From Stenotrophomonas sp. UBA2124 (GTDB taxonomy: Bacteria; Pseudomonadota; Gammaproteobacteria; Xanthomonadales; Xanthomonadaceae), in NCBI GenBank assembly GCA_002329155.1, contig DCXY01000010.1:1-64000 (forward strand): a stretch of DNA of 64,000 bases. The letters are read 5' to 3'. The notes under the pieces were generated by a model. That model ran no database searches. It was not told where the DNA came from and saw only the letters and a program-made list of their open reading frames with translations. Below, piece after piece: positions 34,944-44,008 of the stretch. Position 1 is the first letter of the stretch. Every line of letters starts with the position of its first letter. A program made the translations under genes and the position numbers.

Positions 34944-35987
34944 GTGCGGTTCTATCTTGCATTCCTGATGCTGGTCGCAACCGCGGTGCTGGTGTCCATC
35001 GCCTGGCTGGCCCCGGTCAAGGCAGACGCCTCCGGGCAGGCAGTGAAATTGCCCGAAACCCACTTCGCCTCCACCAGCTCCGGCCACGGTTTCAACGCCC
35101 CACCCGGCTTTGCCGATGCGGTGCCTGCGCGTAACCAGGCCCATCCCGAGGCCAAAAGTGTAGGCCAGCAGGTCTGCACTGCCTGCCACAGCAAGGAAAA
35201 CGACAACTTCGCGCACACCGCGCACGCCGCAGGCATGGAGGTGGCACTGGCCGCCAACCCGGCCACGGCTACCTGTGAGGCCTGCCACGGCCCCGGCTCG
35301 GTGCACGCGGCCAACCCCACGCAGAAGGGCTCGATCATCGCCTTCACCCACGATGGCGGCACCCCCATCGCCAACCAGACCGAAAGCTGCCTGGGCTGCC
35401 ATTCCGGCGGCCCGCGCGATGCCTGGCTGGGCTCCATCCACCAGCGCAATGACCTGTCGTGCAGCGACTGCCACAACCCCATGGCCAAGTTCTCCGCCGA
35501 GGGCCTGACCGCCAAGCAGTCGGTGAGCGAAACCTGCTCCACCTGCCACAAGGACATCCGCCAGCAGTTCAACCGCCGTTCGCACATGCCGCTGCCCGAA
35601 GGCGCCATCAGCTGCGTGGACTGCCACAACCCGCACGGCACGCTCAACGCCACGCTGCTCAAGACCGACACCGTCAACGAGACCTGTTACCAGTGCCACG
35701 CCGAGAAGCGCGGCCCGTTCCTGTTTGAACATGCGCCGGTACGCGAGAGCTGCCTGAACTGCCATCAGGTGCATGGCTCCAACCAGCATGCGCTGCTGGT
35801 GGCGCCCATCCCGATGCTGTGCCAGCAGTGCCACTCGCACGTGCGCCACCCCAACGATCTGCAGACTGAAATCTCGCTCGGCGGTGCCATGACGCCGGAC
35901 GAGCGTCTGATGGGCCGCGGCTGCATCACCTGCCACGCCCAGGTTCACGGCTCCAACCATCCTTCCGGCCCACGTCTGCACAAGTAG
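34944..35987 (+). CDS. Decahaem c-type cytochrome, MtrA/DmsE/PioA type
   Basis: A 347-aa exported multihaem cytochrome. The signal peptide (about 1-29) ends at APVKADA. Ten CxxCH haem sites are visible at residues 78, 111, 149, 173, 198, 224, 248, 270, 293 and 327. This count and spacing match MtrA, DmsE and MtoA, which sit inside an MtrB-type barrel and pass electrons across the outer membrane. The GTG at 34944 is chosen because AAGGAGGGG lies just upstream and the signal peptide starts there. mtrB follows 12 bp later. No extracellular OmcA/MtrC partner is encoded nearby, so the arrangement is closest to PioAB/MtoAB. Confidence 0.94.
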   Translation: MRFYLAFLMLVATAVLVSIAWLAPVKADASGQAVKLPETHFASTSSGHGFNAPPGFADAVPARNQAHPEAKSVGQQVCTACHSKENDNFAHTAHAAGMEVALAANPATATCEACHGPGSVHAANPTQKGSIIAFTHDGGTPIANQTESCLGCHSGGPRDAWLGSIHQRNDLSCSDCHNPMAKFSAEGLTAKQSVSETCSTCHKDIRQQFNRRSHMPLPEGAISCVDCHNPHGTLNATLLKTDTVNETCYQCHAEKRGPFLFEHAPVRESCLNCHQVHGSNQHALLVAPIPMLCQQCHSHVRHPNDLQTEISLGGAMTPDERLMGRGCITCHAQVHGSNHPSGPRLHK

Positions 35988-35999
35988 AGGGAGACGCTC

Positions 36000-38531
36000 A
36001 TGTGCACACGGAAACGTACGCGCAGCTGTCGTTGGTCACTCCTGTCGCTGGCCATGCTGGCCGGCCTTGCACAGGCGCAGGACAGCGGCGCCGGCATCGA
36101 CCTGCAGTTCGGCAACTGGCTGGACCCGAGCGGACGCATCGGCTGGCAGGGCTGCGACCCGGATGGGGCCAGCTGGCTCACCGCCGAACCCAAGCGCACG
36201 CCTACCGGCTTCCTGTATGGCTGCCCGCCGCTGATGCCGGAGGACAAGCCCTTCGGTGAGAACGGGTGGACCTACAGCGGCAGCGTCGGCCTGGGCTATA
36301 TGCACGTCAGTGGCGATGAGCGCAGCACCAATTGGCGCCGCTTCCGCGATGCCGATGACGGGGTGGTGCTGCAGGCCAACTTCAGCCTCAAGCGGGCTGC
36401 CGATGGCAGCTATGCCGATGTACGGCTGAGCCGGCTCAGCCGTGACAACCAGTACCTGCGCGCGGTGTTTGGCCAGGCCGGGCGCTACAAGGTGCAGGCT
36501 TTCGTGCGCAGCGCGCCCAACATCCTCAGCGCCAACGCACGCTCGATATGGGACGGCGTGGGCAGCAACCACCTCACCCTGAAGCCGGGCCTCACGCCTG
36601 CCGGCAGCACGCCGGCACAGGTGGCGGCGGTATCGGCCGCGCAACCGTTCAGCACCTTGAGCGTGGTGCGCGACAAGCAGGGCGTGAGCATCAACTACCT
36701 GCTCAACCCGCGCTGGAGCACCTACGCCAGCCTCACCCACGAGGAGCGCAAGGGTGCGCGCCCGTTCGGCGGCCCGTTCTTCTTCAACTATCCCTTCCCT
36801 GCCAACGGCGGCATCTACGAGATTCCGCGCCCCATCGATGACAGCACCATCAACTTCATCGGCGGCTTCCGCTTTGTCGGCAACCTGTGGCGCAGCGACT
36901 TCAACTACAGCGGCTCGTTCTTCCGCAACGCGCACAGCTCCTATGACTACCAGGTGCCGTTCGGCCTGTATGCGGTGACCAGCGCATACACGCCGCCGCT
37001 GGAATCAGGCTCCTTCGCCTACGAGCCGGAGAACGACTACCACCGCCTCGGCCTGACCGTCAGCCGCAAGCTGCCGGAATGGAACGGCGACTTCTCGGTG
37101 AACATGGCGCTGAGCACCATGCGCCAGGACGACAAGCTGCTGGCGCCGATGAACTGCAGCGGCCAGTTCGGTCAGGCGCTTGCGCCACCCTTCATCCAGG
37201 ACTGCGCCAACTGGAATACCACCGATGCGCTCTCGCGCAAACGCGCCGACCTGGCCATCAACAACCAGAAGCTCGATGCGCGGCTGGTGCTGCAGCCCAG
37301 CAACAAGCTCACCTGGCGCAGCACCGCACGCTACCTGCGCGAAGACTATTCAGGCACCTACTGGTCGTACAACCCGCTGACCAACCAGTTCGGCTACATC
37401 GCCGAAAACGGTGCACAGGGCAGCGTGGTGCCCGGTGAAATGGGCGTGTGGGACCGTGGCCCGAATGCATCGGTGCTCACCCGCATCCGCAACCTGCCGC
37501 TGGACAAGGAAACGCATGAAATTTCCACCGGCGCCGACTACCGGATGGACAACAAGAACACGCTCTCTGCCAGCTACACCTACACCACCATCGAACGCGC
37601 GCACCGCGAGGTGGGCACCACGCGCGACAGCATGATCAAGCTGGGCTGGAACAGCCGCACCCTCGACTGGCTCAGCTTCCGCGCCAACTACACCTACCTG
37701 GACCGTGGTGGCAGCAGCTACTACTACGACCCCTACGAATTCACCTTCTCCAGCTCCCTGCCCGGCTTTGTCGAGCCGGCCGCGGGGCTCGCACCGCACA
37801 CGGTGGCCAACCTGCGCAAGTACGACATCGCCTCGCGCACGCAGCACAAGCTGGACCTGATGGCCACCTTCATCCTGCCGCATGACATGACCGTCTATGC
37901 CTCCTTCCGCGGCGACCGCAACCACTACGACGCGCAGATAGGACGCCGCCGCTTCGACACCTACGGCAGCAGCCTGCAGTGGGAATGGCAGCCCAACCCG
38001 GAAACCACCGCCAGCGCGTGGTATGGCCATGACCGCTCCACGCTGGACGTGGCCAACGTCAACGATGCCGTAGGCGGCGACCCCAACCTTGGTGGTCCTA
38101 CCTACCCGGACGCCAACCGCTGGTGGATGAGCGATACCCAGCGCAACCACTACGCCGGACTGAACTTCAGCCGCCGCCTGGGCCGCGCCACCCTGGACGT
38201 GGCGTGGAACTGGAGCTACTCGCGCGGCAGGACCAGCTACCGCATGAACTCGCCCGGCGCGCTCACCGTTCCGGCAAATGCGCCAGCCGCCAGCGGCGAA
38301 TACCCGCTGATGAGCTACCGGGTCAATTCGCTGACCGCAGGACTCACCGTGCCGCTGGGCCAACGCATGCGCCTGCGCCTGTTCGACACCTGGGAGCGCG
38401 GCAACCTGTCCGATTGGCATTACTTCGGCTTCGAGGACACGCTGGTCTATGACCACCGCGTCTACACCGATGGCGGACCGTCCCGCTACAAGGTCAACCT
38501 GGTCGGCATGATGTTCGAGGTGGCGCTATGA
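36000..38531 (+). CDS. MtrB/PioB-family decahaem-associated outer-membrane beta-barrel
   Basis: An 843-aa outer-membrane protein expected to sheath the decahaem cytochrome. The signal peptide ends at GLAQAQ. Two N-terminal cysteines (WQGCDPDG and LYGCPP) are notable, since MtrB has an N-terminal CxxC-like pair. The rest is a long series of alternating strands with aromatic girdle residues (NYTYLDRGGSSYYYDPYEFTF, SATYTYTTIE-like), ending MMFEVAL. It follows the cytochrome gene by 12 bp and overlaps the dihaem cytochrome gene by 4 bp. Family assignment rests on size, signal, barrel pattern and pairing with the ten-haem protein. Confidence 0.88.
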   Translation: MCTRKRTRSCRWSLLSLAMLAGLAQAQDSGAGIDLQFGNWLDPSGRIGWQGCDPDGASWLTAEPKRTPTGFLYGCPPLMPEDKPFGENGWTYSGSVGLGYMHVSGDERSTNWRRFRDADDGVVLQANFSLKRAADGSYADVRLSRLSRDNQYLRAVFGQAGRYKVQAFVRSAPNILSANARSIWDGVGSNHLTLKPGLTPAGSTPAQVAAVSAAQPFSTLSVVRDKQGVSINYLLNPRWSTYASLTHEERKGARPFGGPFFFNYPFPANGGIYEIPRPIDDSTINFIGGFRFVGNLWRSDFNYSGSFFRNAHSSYDYQVPFGLYAVTSAYTPPLESGSFAYEPENDYHRLGLTVSRKLPEWNGDFSVNMALSTMRQDDKLLAPMNCSGQFGQALAPPFIQDCANWNTTDALSRKRADLAINNQKLDARLVLQPSNKLTWRSTARYLREDYSGTYWSYNPLTNQFGYIAENGAQGSVVPGEMGVWDRGPNASVLTRIRNLPLDKETHEISTGADYRMDNKNTLSASYTYTTIERAHREVGTTRDSMIKLGWNSRTLDWLSFRANYTYLDRGGSSYYYDPYEFTFSSSLPGFVEPAAGLAPHTVANLRKYDIASRTQHKLDLMATFILPHDMTVYASFRGDRNHYDAQIGRRRFDTYGSSLQWEWQPNPETTASAWYGHDRSTLDVANVNDAVGGDPNLGGPTYPDANRWWMSDTQRNHYAGLNFSRRLGRATLDVAWNWSYSRGRTSYRMNSPGALTVPANAPAASGEYPLMSYRVNSLTAGLTVPLGQRMRLRLFDTWERGNLSDWHYFGFEDTLVYDHRVYTDGGPSRYKVNLVGMMFEVAL

Positions 38532-39406
38532 AAGCATTCTGGTTGATCGCCGCCCTGGCCGCCGCCAGCAGCACCCAGGCCGGGCCGCAACAGACCACCG
38601 CCGATACACCCCCGCCACCGCCTGCCGGCGAGGTAGCCGCGCAGGCCGACACCGACACCGCGCAGGCCGACAGCCCTCCGCAGCAGGAGCAACAGGCTGC
38701 GCGCGCTGCCGATGCCAACGCAGCGGAGGACAGCAGCGATACAACCCCTGCTGCGGCCGCGCCACCTCCACGCTATGACCTGCGCACCGCGCACGCCCCG
38801 CCGGGCGATGCGCAGGCCGGCAAGGCCAAGGCCGAGGTCTGCGGCGCCTGCCATGGCACCGACGGCATCGCCACCGCACCCATCTTCCCAAACTTGGCCG
38901 GTCAACGCGCCGCCTACCTGTACTGGTCGCTGCAGGCCTACAAGACCGGGCGCATGCCCGAATCGCCGATGACCGGAATGGCCGCACCGCTTGAGGAACA
39001 GGACATCCGCGACCTGGCCGCCTATTACGCCAGCCTGCCTGTGCCGCCACCCGCGGCCGACGCAGCGCCCGATGAGCTGGACGCCAGCCTGCTCGGTCAG
39101 GGCCAGGACATCTACATGAATGGCGCCCCTGACAAGGGCATTCCGCCCTGCCAGGGCTGCCACGGTGCCGATGCGCGCGGCAGTGCGCAGGCCGCCTTCA
39201 GCGACCGCAGCGGCCGTACGCCGTATGCCGCATACCCCAGATTGAGGGGTCAACACAATGATTACCTTCAAACACGTCTGCAGCAATTTCATGAAAATAG
39301 CCTGGACGCCTCCACCAACAGCCGGGTCATGCACGGCGTAGCCGAGCGGCTGGATGAGGACAGCATCAAGGCAGTTTCGACATGGCTATCATCCCTGAAG
39401 GAGTAG
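38528..39406 (+). CDS. Dihaem cytochrome c (c4-like) with Pro/Ala-rich linker
   Basis: A 292-aa exported protein with two class I cytochrome c domains. Haem sites are CGACH (105-109) and CQGCH (208-212). Candidate axial methionines lie in SPMTGMA (about 148-151) and SRVMHGVA. A signal peptide precedes a low-complexity Pro/Ala/Gln/Asp region (about 20-85) that could act as a flexible tether. It overlaps the mtrB-like gene by 4 bp (ATGA). It is a likely periplasmic electron carrier between the inner-membrane chain and the decahaem conduit. A short hairpin with a T-run follows it. Confidence 0.92.
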   Translation: MKAFWLIAALAAASSTQAGPQQTTADTPPPPPAGEVAAQADTDTAQADSPPQQEQQAARAADANAAEDSSDTTPAAAAPPPRYDLRTAHAPPGDAQAGKAKAEVCGACHGTDGIATAPIFPNLAGQRAAYLYWSLQAYKTGRMPESPMTGMAAPLEEQDIRDLAAYYASLPVPPPAADAAPDELDASLLGQGQDIYMNGAPDKGIPPCQGCHGADARGSAQAAFSDRSGRTPYAAYPRLRGQHNDYLQTRLQQFHENSLDASTNSRVMHGVAERLDEDSIKAVSTWLSSLKE

Positions 39407-39419
39407 CAGGTCATTCACG

Positions 39420-39439
39420 CGCCACACTGTGGCGTTTTT
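39420..39439 (+). terminator. Small terminator between dihaem cytochrome and azurin genes
   Basis: Stem CGCCAC/GTGGCG with a 3-base loop followed by TTTTT. The stem is only 6 bp, so termination may be partial, but it suggests azurin can be separately expressed. Confidence 0.55.
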
Positions 39440-39465
39440 CCACCACGTTTTGAGGAGTTTCCCAA

Positions 39466-39918
39466 ATGAAAACCCGTATTTTTCTTGCCCTCCTCGCCCT
39501 TGGCGGCGCCTCTTCGGCCCATGCAGCCAACAACTGCTCGGTGAACCTGGAAGGCAACGACGCGATGAAGTACAACCTCACCAACATCGACGTGCCCAAG
39601 AGCTGCGCCAACTTCACCATCAACCTGAAGCACACCGGCAAGATGGCCAAGAACGTGATGGGCCACAACGTGGTGGTGGCCAAGACCGCGGACATGGGCG
39701 GCATCGACGCCGACGGCATCAAGGCCGGCCTGGCTTCGGACTACCTGAAGGCTGGCGACACCCGCATCATCGGCCACAGCAAGGTGGTGGGCGGCGGTGA
39801 GAGCACCAGCGTTTCCATCCCGGTTGCCAAGCTCACCGCCGCCGGTGCACCACTGTCTTTCTTCTGCAGTTTCCCGGGCCATTCAGCACTGATGAAGGGC
39901 ACCGTTACGCTGAAATAA
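39466..39918 (+). CDS. azu: Azurin (periplasmic blue copper protein)
   Basis: A 150-aa type 1 copper protein. The signal peptide MKTRIFLALLALGGASSAHA is followed by a mature azurin of 130 aa. Copper ligands are His67 (MGHNVVV), Cys134, His139 and Met143 (FFCSFPGHSALMKG), with Gly66 supplying the axial carbonyl. Cys24 and Cys47 match the conserved disulfide. Azurins shuttle single electrons in the periplasm. Position after the decahaem/barrel/dihaem genes suggests it is a soluble partner of that conduit, comparable in place to PioC or cytochrome partners in other systems. It has a good ribosome site (TGAGGAG). Confidence 0.97.
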   Translation: MKTRIFLALLALGGASSAHAANNCSVNLEGNDAMKYNLTNIDVPKSCANFTINLKHTGKMAKNVMGHNVVVAKTADMGGIDADGIKAGLASDYLKAGDTRIIGHSKVVGGGESTSVSIPVAKLTAAGAPLSFFCSFPGHSALMKGTVTLK

Positions 39919-40060
39919 GCATCCGGTTGCCGACGTTTGGGCGGTTTTCGGGTATCGTGCGCTGGTATGAATTCAGCAACGGCATCACCACCGAAGTGAT
40001 GCCCAGCCGGTCGGGCCGCCGCAGGTGGCCCGGCCATAGTCTTCCTCAGCGAGCGGACAG

Positions 40061-40813
40061 ATGTTCAAAGGTTTGATCGGTTGGTTTCACAAGCTGGGCT
40101 CCCCAGCCTATTTCGATACCTTTGCCGCCCGCTGGTCGCCCTGGTTCTACATCGCCTCCCTGCCACTGTTCGCCTTCGGCCTGTGGCAGGCGCTTGCCGT
40201 GGTGCCTGCCGACTACCAGCAGGGCGACAGCTTCCGCATTCTGTACATCCACGTGCCCGCTGCGTGGATGAGCCTGTTCGTGTTCGGGCTGATGGCCTTC
40301 TACAGCGCCATCGCGCTGATCTGGCGCATCAAGCTGTGCGAAATCCTGGCCATGGCCTGCGCGCCCATCGGCGCGGCGTTCACCCTTATCACCCTGCTCA
40401 CCGGCAGCATCTGGGGCAAGCCCATGTGGGGCACCTGGTGGGATTGGGACCCGCGCCTGACCACCGAGCTGATCCTGCTGTTCCTGTATCTGGGCGTGAT
40501 GGGGCTGTACGGCGCCATCGACGACCGCCGCGCCGCCGCACGCGCGGCCGGGCTGCTGTCCATCGTCGGGCTGGTGCTGCTGCCGGTCATCCGCTACTCG
40601 GTGGTGTGGTGGAATTCGCTGCACCAGGGCCAGACCATCAGCGTGTTCGGCGAATCCAGCATGGACAGCAGCATGATCCTGCCGCTGTGGGTGATGGTGT
40701 TTGCCACCAAGTTCTGGTTCGCTGGTTCGCTGTTGGCGCGCGCCCGTGCCGACAACCTGCGTCGTGAGGCCGGCAAGGCATGGCTGCGCGAACGCGTGGA
40801 GAAGCTGCAATGA
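40061..40813 (+). CDS. ccmC: Haem transporter/handling protein CcmC
   Basis: Inner-membrane haem-handling protein, 250 aa with six predicted helices, which loads haem onto CcmE. The tryptophan-rich motif WGTWWDWDPRLT is diagnostic, and two conserved histidines appear in YIHVPAAW and WWNSLHQG. It overlaps ccmD by 4 bp. The 142-bp gap from azurin contains AT-richer stretches such as TATGAAT that could be a promoter. Confidence 0.96.
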   Translation: MFKGLIGWFHKLGSPAYFDTFAARWSPWFYIASLPLFAFGLWQALAVVPADYQQGDSFRILYIHVPAAWMSLFVFGLMAFYSAIALIWRIKLCEILAMACAPIGAAFTLITLLTGSIWGKPMWGTWWDWDPRLTTELILLFLYLGVMGLYGAIDDRRAAARAAGLLSIVGLVLLPVIRYSVVWWNSLHQGQTISVFGESSMDSSMILPLWVMVFATKFWFAGSLLARARADNLRREAGKAWLRERVEKLQ

Positions 40814-40986
40814 CCTATTTCAAATACGTGGCGCTGGCCTATGCGGTGTTCTTCGTCGTACTGGCCTGGGATTTCCTGGTGCCGCGCCTGCAGATACGCC
40901 AGCAGCTGCGCGAGGCGCGTGGACGTGCCGCGCGTGCGCAGCGCGCCGCCGCACAACCTGCAAGTGACCAGGAGCTGAGCCGATGA
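40810..40986 (+). CDS. ccmD: Haem exporter protein CcmD
   Basis: A 58-aa single-helix membrane protein (MTYFKYVALAYAVFFVVLAWDFLVP-type N-terminus, here residues 1-25) with a basic cytoplasmic tail. CcmD stabilises the CcmC-CcmE complex. It overlaps ccmC and ccmE by 4 bp each. Confidence 0.92.
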   Translation: MTYFKYVALAYAVFFVVLAWDFLVPRLQIRQQLREARGRAARAQRAAAQPASDQELSR

Positions 40987-41450
40987 GCCCCACCCAACGC
41001 CGCCGCCTGCTGATCGTGCTGCTGGTGCTGGCCGTGGCCGGCATCTCCGCCGCACTGGTGGCCACCGCACTGCAGCGCAACATCGCCTATCTGTACACCC
41101 CGGCCGAAGTGAAGGCCGGCAAGGTGGCGCCGGACGCACGCTTCCGCCTGGGCGGCATGGTCGCCAAGGGCTCGTTCAAGCGTGAGCCGGGCGCGTTGCT
41201 GGCCCGCTTCGAGGTGACCGATGGCGATGCCATGCTGCCGGTCACCTACGACCGCATCCTGCCGGACCTGTTCCGTGAGGGGCAGGCCGTGGTCGCCACC
41301 GGGCGCATGGCCAACGGCACCTTCGTGGCCGAGGAAGTGCTGGCCAAGCACGATGAAACCTACATGCCCAAGGAACTGGCCGACAAGATGGGCCAGGCGC
41401 ATACCAAGCACCAGGTTCCGGTTGATGCCCCTGCACAGGAAACCCCCTGA
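40983..41450 (+). CDS. ccmE: Haem chaperone CcmE
   Basis: A 155-aa membrane-anchored periplasmic haem chaperone (helix about 8-30, OB-fold domain). The covalent haem-binding histidine is His123, with Tyr127, in LAKHDETYMP, the family hallmark. It overlaps ccmD by 4 bp; ccmF begins immediately after its stop. Confidence 0.96.
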   Translation: MSPTQRRRLLIVLLVLAVAGISAALVATALQRNIAYLYTPAEVKAGKVAPDARFRLGGMVAKGSFKREPGALLARFEVTDGDAMLPVTYDRILPDLFREGQAVVATGRMANGTFVAEEVLAKHDETYMPKELADKMGQAHTKHQVPVDAPAQETP

Positions 41451-43385
41451 GTGCTCGCCGAGATTGGACAGGTACTGCTGATCCTCGCCCTGCTGGCGGC
41501 ACTGCTGCAGAGCGTGCTGCCGCTGATAGGCGCACAACGCAACTCGCCGGCACTGATCGCCGTGGCACGGCCGGCGGCGATGCTGCAGCTGACCATGCTG
41601 CTGGGTGCCTTCGTGGTGCTGACCATGGCCTTCGTGCGCCAGGATTTCTCGCTGCGCTACGTGGCCGAGAACTCCAATTCGCTGCTGCCGATGATCTACC
41701 GCTACTCGGCGGTATGGGGCGCGCACGAAGGCTCGCTGCTGCTGTGGGCGCTGGTACTGGCGCTGTGGACCGCCGCCGTGGCCGAGTTCTCGCGCAAGCT
41801 GCCGGCCGATGTGGTGGCGCGCGTGCTGGCGGTGATGGGCATCATCAGCGTGGGTTTCCTCGCCTTCCTGCTGTTCACCTCCAATCCGTTCGCGCGGCTG
41901 CTGCCGGCACCGGTGGAAGGCCACGACCTGAACCCGCTGCTGCAGGACCCGGGGCTGATCATCCACCCGCCGATGCTGTACTTCGGCTATGTGGGCTTCG
42001 TGGTGCCGTTCGCCTTCGCCATCGCCGCGCTGCTGGATGGCCGCATCGACGTGCGCTGGCTGCGCTGGACCCGCCCGTGGACCAATGTGGCCTGGGCGTT
42101 CCTGACCCTGGGCATCGCGCTGGGCAGCTGGTGGGCGTACTACGAGCTGGGCTGGGGCGGCTGGTGGTTCTGGGACCCGGTGGAAAACGCCAGCTTCATG
42201 CCCTGGCTGGTGGGCGCGGCGCTGATCCATTCGCAGGCCGCCACCGAAAAGCGCGGCGTGTTCGTCGGCTGGACCCTGCTGCTGGCCATCGCCGCGTTCG
42301 CGCTGTCGCTGCTGGGCACCTTCCTGGTGCGCTCGGGCGTGCTGACCAGCGTGCATTCGTTCGCGGCTGATCCGGCGCGCGGCCTGTTCATCCTGGTGTT
42401 CCTGGCGCTGGTGGTCGGCGGCTCGCTGCTGCTGTACGCGCTGCGCGCCGGCACCGTGGGCGGCAACAGCAACGACCCCAAGCGTGCGTTCGCACTCAAC
42501 TCGCGCGAAGGCCTGCTGCTGGGCAACAACCTGCTGCTCAGCTGCGCCTGCGCCATGGTGCTGCTGGGCACGCTGTACCCGCTGCTGGCCGATGCACTGG
42601 ACCTGGGCAAGGTCTCGGTGGGACCGCCCTACTTCGGCACCCTGTTCCTGCTGCTGATGACGCCGCTGGTACTGCTGGTGCCGTTGGGCCCGCTCACCCG
42701 CTGGCAGCGCGAACAGGGCCTGCGCCCCCTGACACTGCTCGCACCATGGGCCGCGCTGGCGCTGGTGGTAGCGGTGATCGGCTGGTTCATGGCCCCACAG
42801 GGCAAGCTCAAGACCGCCGCCGGCCTGTTCGGTGCGGCCTGGGTTGCACTGGGCACGCTGTATTACCTGTGGACCCGCCTGCGCGCCAGCGGCCGGGTCA
42901 ACGCCGAAACCCTGGGCATGCTGGTCGCCCATGTGGGCATCGCGGTGTTCCTGGTGGGTGCGCTGCTGGTGGAGGCGCTGAACGTGCAGCACGAAGTGGC
43001 CTTGTCACCGGGCAGGTCGGTCACCGTCGGCCAGTACGAACTGGTGTTTGAAGGCGTGGATGCAAAGGATGGCCCCAACTACCACTCCGATCGAGGCCAT
43101 CTGAAGGTGCTGCGTGACGGCACCCAGGTCGCGCGCCTGCACCCTGAAAAGCGCATGTATGCCAGCGGTGGCCAGCCGATGACCGAGGCCGGCATCCATC
43201 CGGCACTGGGTGGCGATGTGTACGTGGCACTGGGAGAATCACTGGGCAATGGCGCCTGGGCAGTCCGGGTGCAGATCAAACCCTTTGTCCGCTGGATCTG
43301 GCTGGGCGCCCTGCTGATGGCGCTGGGCGGTTTCATCACCGCCGTGGACCGCCGTTTCCGCCGGCTGCCGGAGAAATCCCGATGA
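41451..43385 (+). CDS. ccmF: Cytochrome c haem lyase subunit CcmF
   Basis: Core of the haem lyase, 644 aa with many membrane helices. The WWD-type motif is WGGWWFWDPVENASF, and conserved periplasmic histidines appear in WGAHEGSLLLW and IIHPPMLYFGYVG. The GTG start directly follows the ccmE stop (TGAGTG). It overlaps ccmG by 4 bp. Confidence 0.97.
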   Translation: MLAEIGQVLLILALLAALLQSVLPLIGAQRNSPALIAVARPAAMLQLTMLLGAFVVLTMAFVRQDFSLRYVAENSNSLLPMIYRYSAVWGAHEGSLLLWALVLALWTAAVAEFSRKLPADVVARVLAVMGIISVGFLAFLLFTSNPFARLLPAPVEGHDLNPLLQDPGLIIHPPMLYFGYVGFVVPFAFAIAALLDGRIDVRWLRWTRPWTNVAWAFLTLGIALGSWWAYYELGWGGWWFWDPVENASFMPWLVGAALIHSQAATEKRGVFVGWTLLLAIAAFALSLLGTFLVRSGVLTSVHSFAADPARGLFILVFLALVVGGSLLLYALRAGTVGGNSNDPKRAFALNSREGLLLGNNLLLSCACAMVLLGTLYPLLADALDLGKVSVGPPYFGTLFLLLMTPLVLLVPLGPLTRWQREQGLRPLTLLAPWAALALVVAVIGWFMAPQGKLKTAAGLFGAAWVALGTLYYLWTRLRASGRVNAETLGMLVAHVGIAVFLVGALLVEALNVQHEVALSPGRSVTVGQYELVFEGVDAKDGPNYHSDRGHLKVLRDGTQVARLHPEKRMYASGGQPMTEAGIHPALGGDVYVALGESLGNGAWAVRVQIKPFVRWIWLGALLMALGGFITAVDRRFRRLPEKSR

Positions 43386-44008
43386 GCACCCCCTCCCCCG
43401 ATTCCAACAAGCCGCACCGCCTGCCGCCCGTCGCCATCATCCTTGGCGCGCTGTTCTTCGTCGGCCTGATCGGCCTGATGCTCTACGGCGTAAGCCGTTC
43501 CGGCCGTGCTGACCGCGACAGCCTGCCCTCGGCACTGATCGGCAAACAGGCGCCGGCGTTCTCGCTGCCGGTACTGCATGACCCCAAGGTGCTTGTCACC
43601 GACAAGCAGCTGCGTGGCGCGCCGTATGTGCTCAACGTGTGGGGCAGCTGGTGCCCCACCTGCCGCGATGAGCACCCCATCCTCACCAGGTTCGCCGAGA
43701 CCAAGCGCGTGCGCATGATCGGCTACAACTGGAAGGACAACCGCGAAGATGCGCTGCGCTGGCTGGAACAGCTGGGCAACCCGTACATGGTGGTGCTGGC
43801 CGATGAAGAAGGCCGCACCGCGCTGGACTGGGGCATCGCCGCCGCGCCGGAAACCTTCCTGGTCGATGGCAGCGGCACCGTGCGCTGGAAATACAGCGGC
43901 GCCATCACCCAGCAGGTGATGGACCAGCAGCTGATCCCGGCGCTGGAAAAGGTGGAAGCCGAGATCGGCGGCCGCCACACCGCGCCCGATCTGGGTACGG
44001 CACGATGA
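43382..44008 (+). CDS. ccmG: Thiol:disulfide interchange protein CcmG/DsbE
   Basis: Membrane-anchored thioredoxin-like protein, 208 aa, that reduces apocytochrome haem-site cysteines or CcmH. The active site is WCPTC (Cys91/Cys94), with the anchor helix at about 15-38. The family acidic patch region GYNWKDNREDALRWL and the cis-proline loop APETFLVDGSG are present. It overlaps ccmF and ccmH by 4 bp each. Confidence 0.96.
   Translation: MSTPSPDSNKPHRLPPVAIILGALFFVGLIGLMLYGVSRSGRADRDSLPSALIGKQAPAFSLPVLHDPKVLVTDKQLRGAPYVLNVWGSWCPTCRDEHPILTRFAETKRVRMIGYNWKDNREDALRWLEQLGNPYMVVLADEEGRTALDWGIAAAPETFLVDGSGTVRWKYSGAITQQVMDQQLIPALEKVEAEIGGRHTAPDLGTAR

Noticed and set aside
40839..42992. 717-codon minus-strand frame opposite ccmDEF
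   Set aside because: Gln/His/Arg-rich low-complexity translation antisense to well-supported ccm genes.
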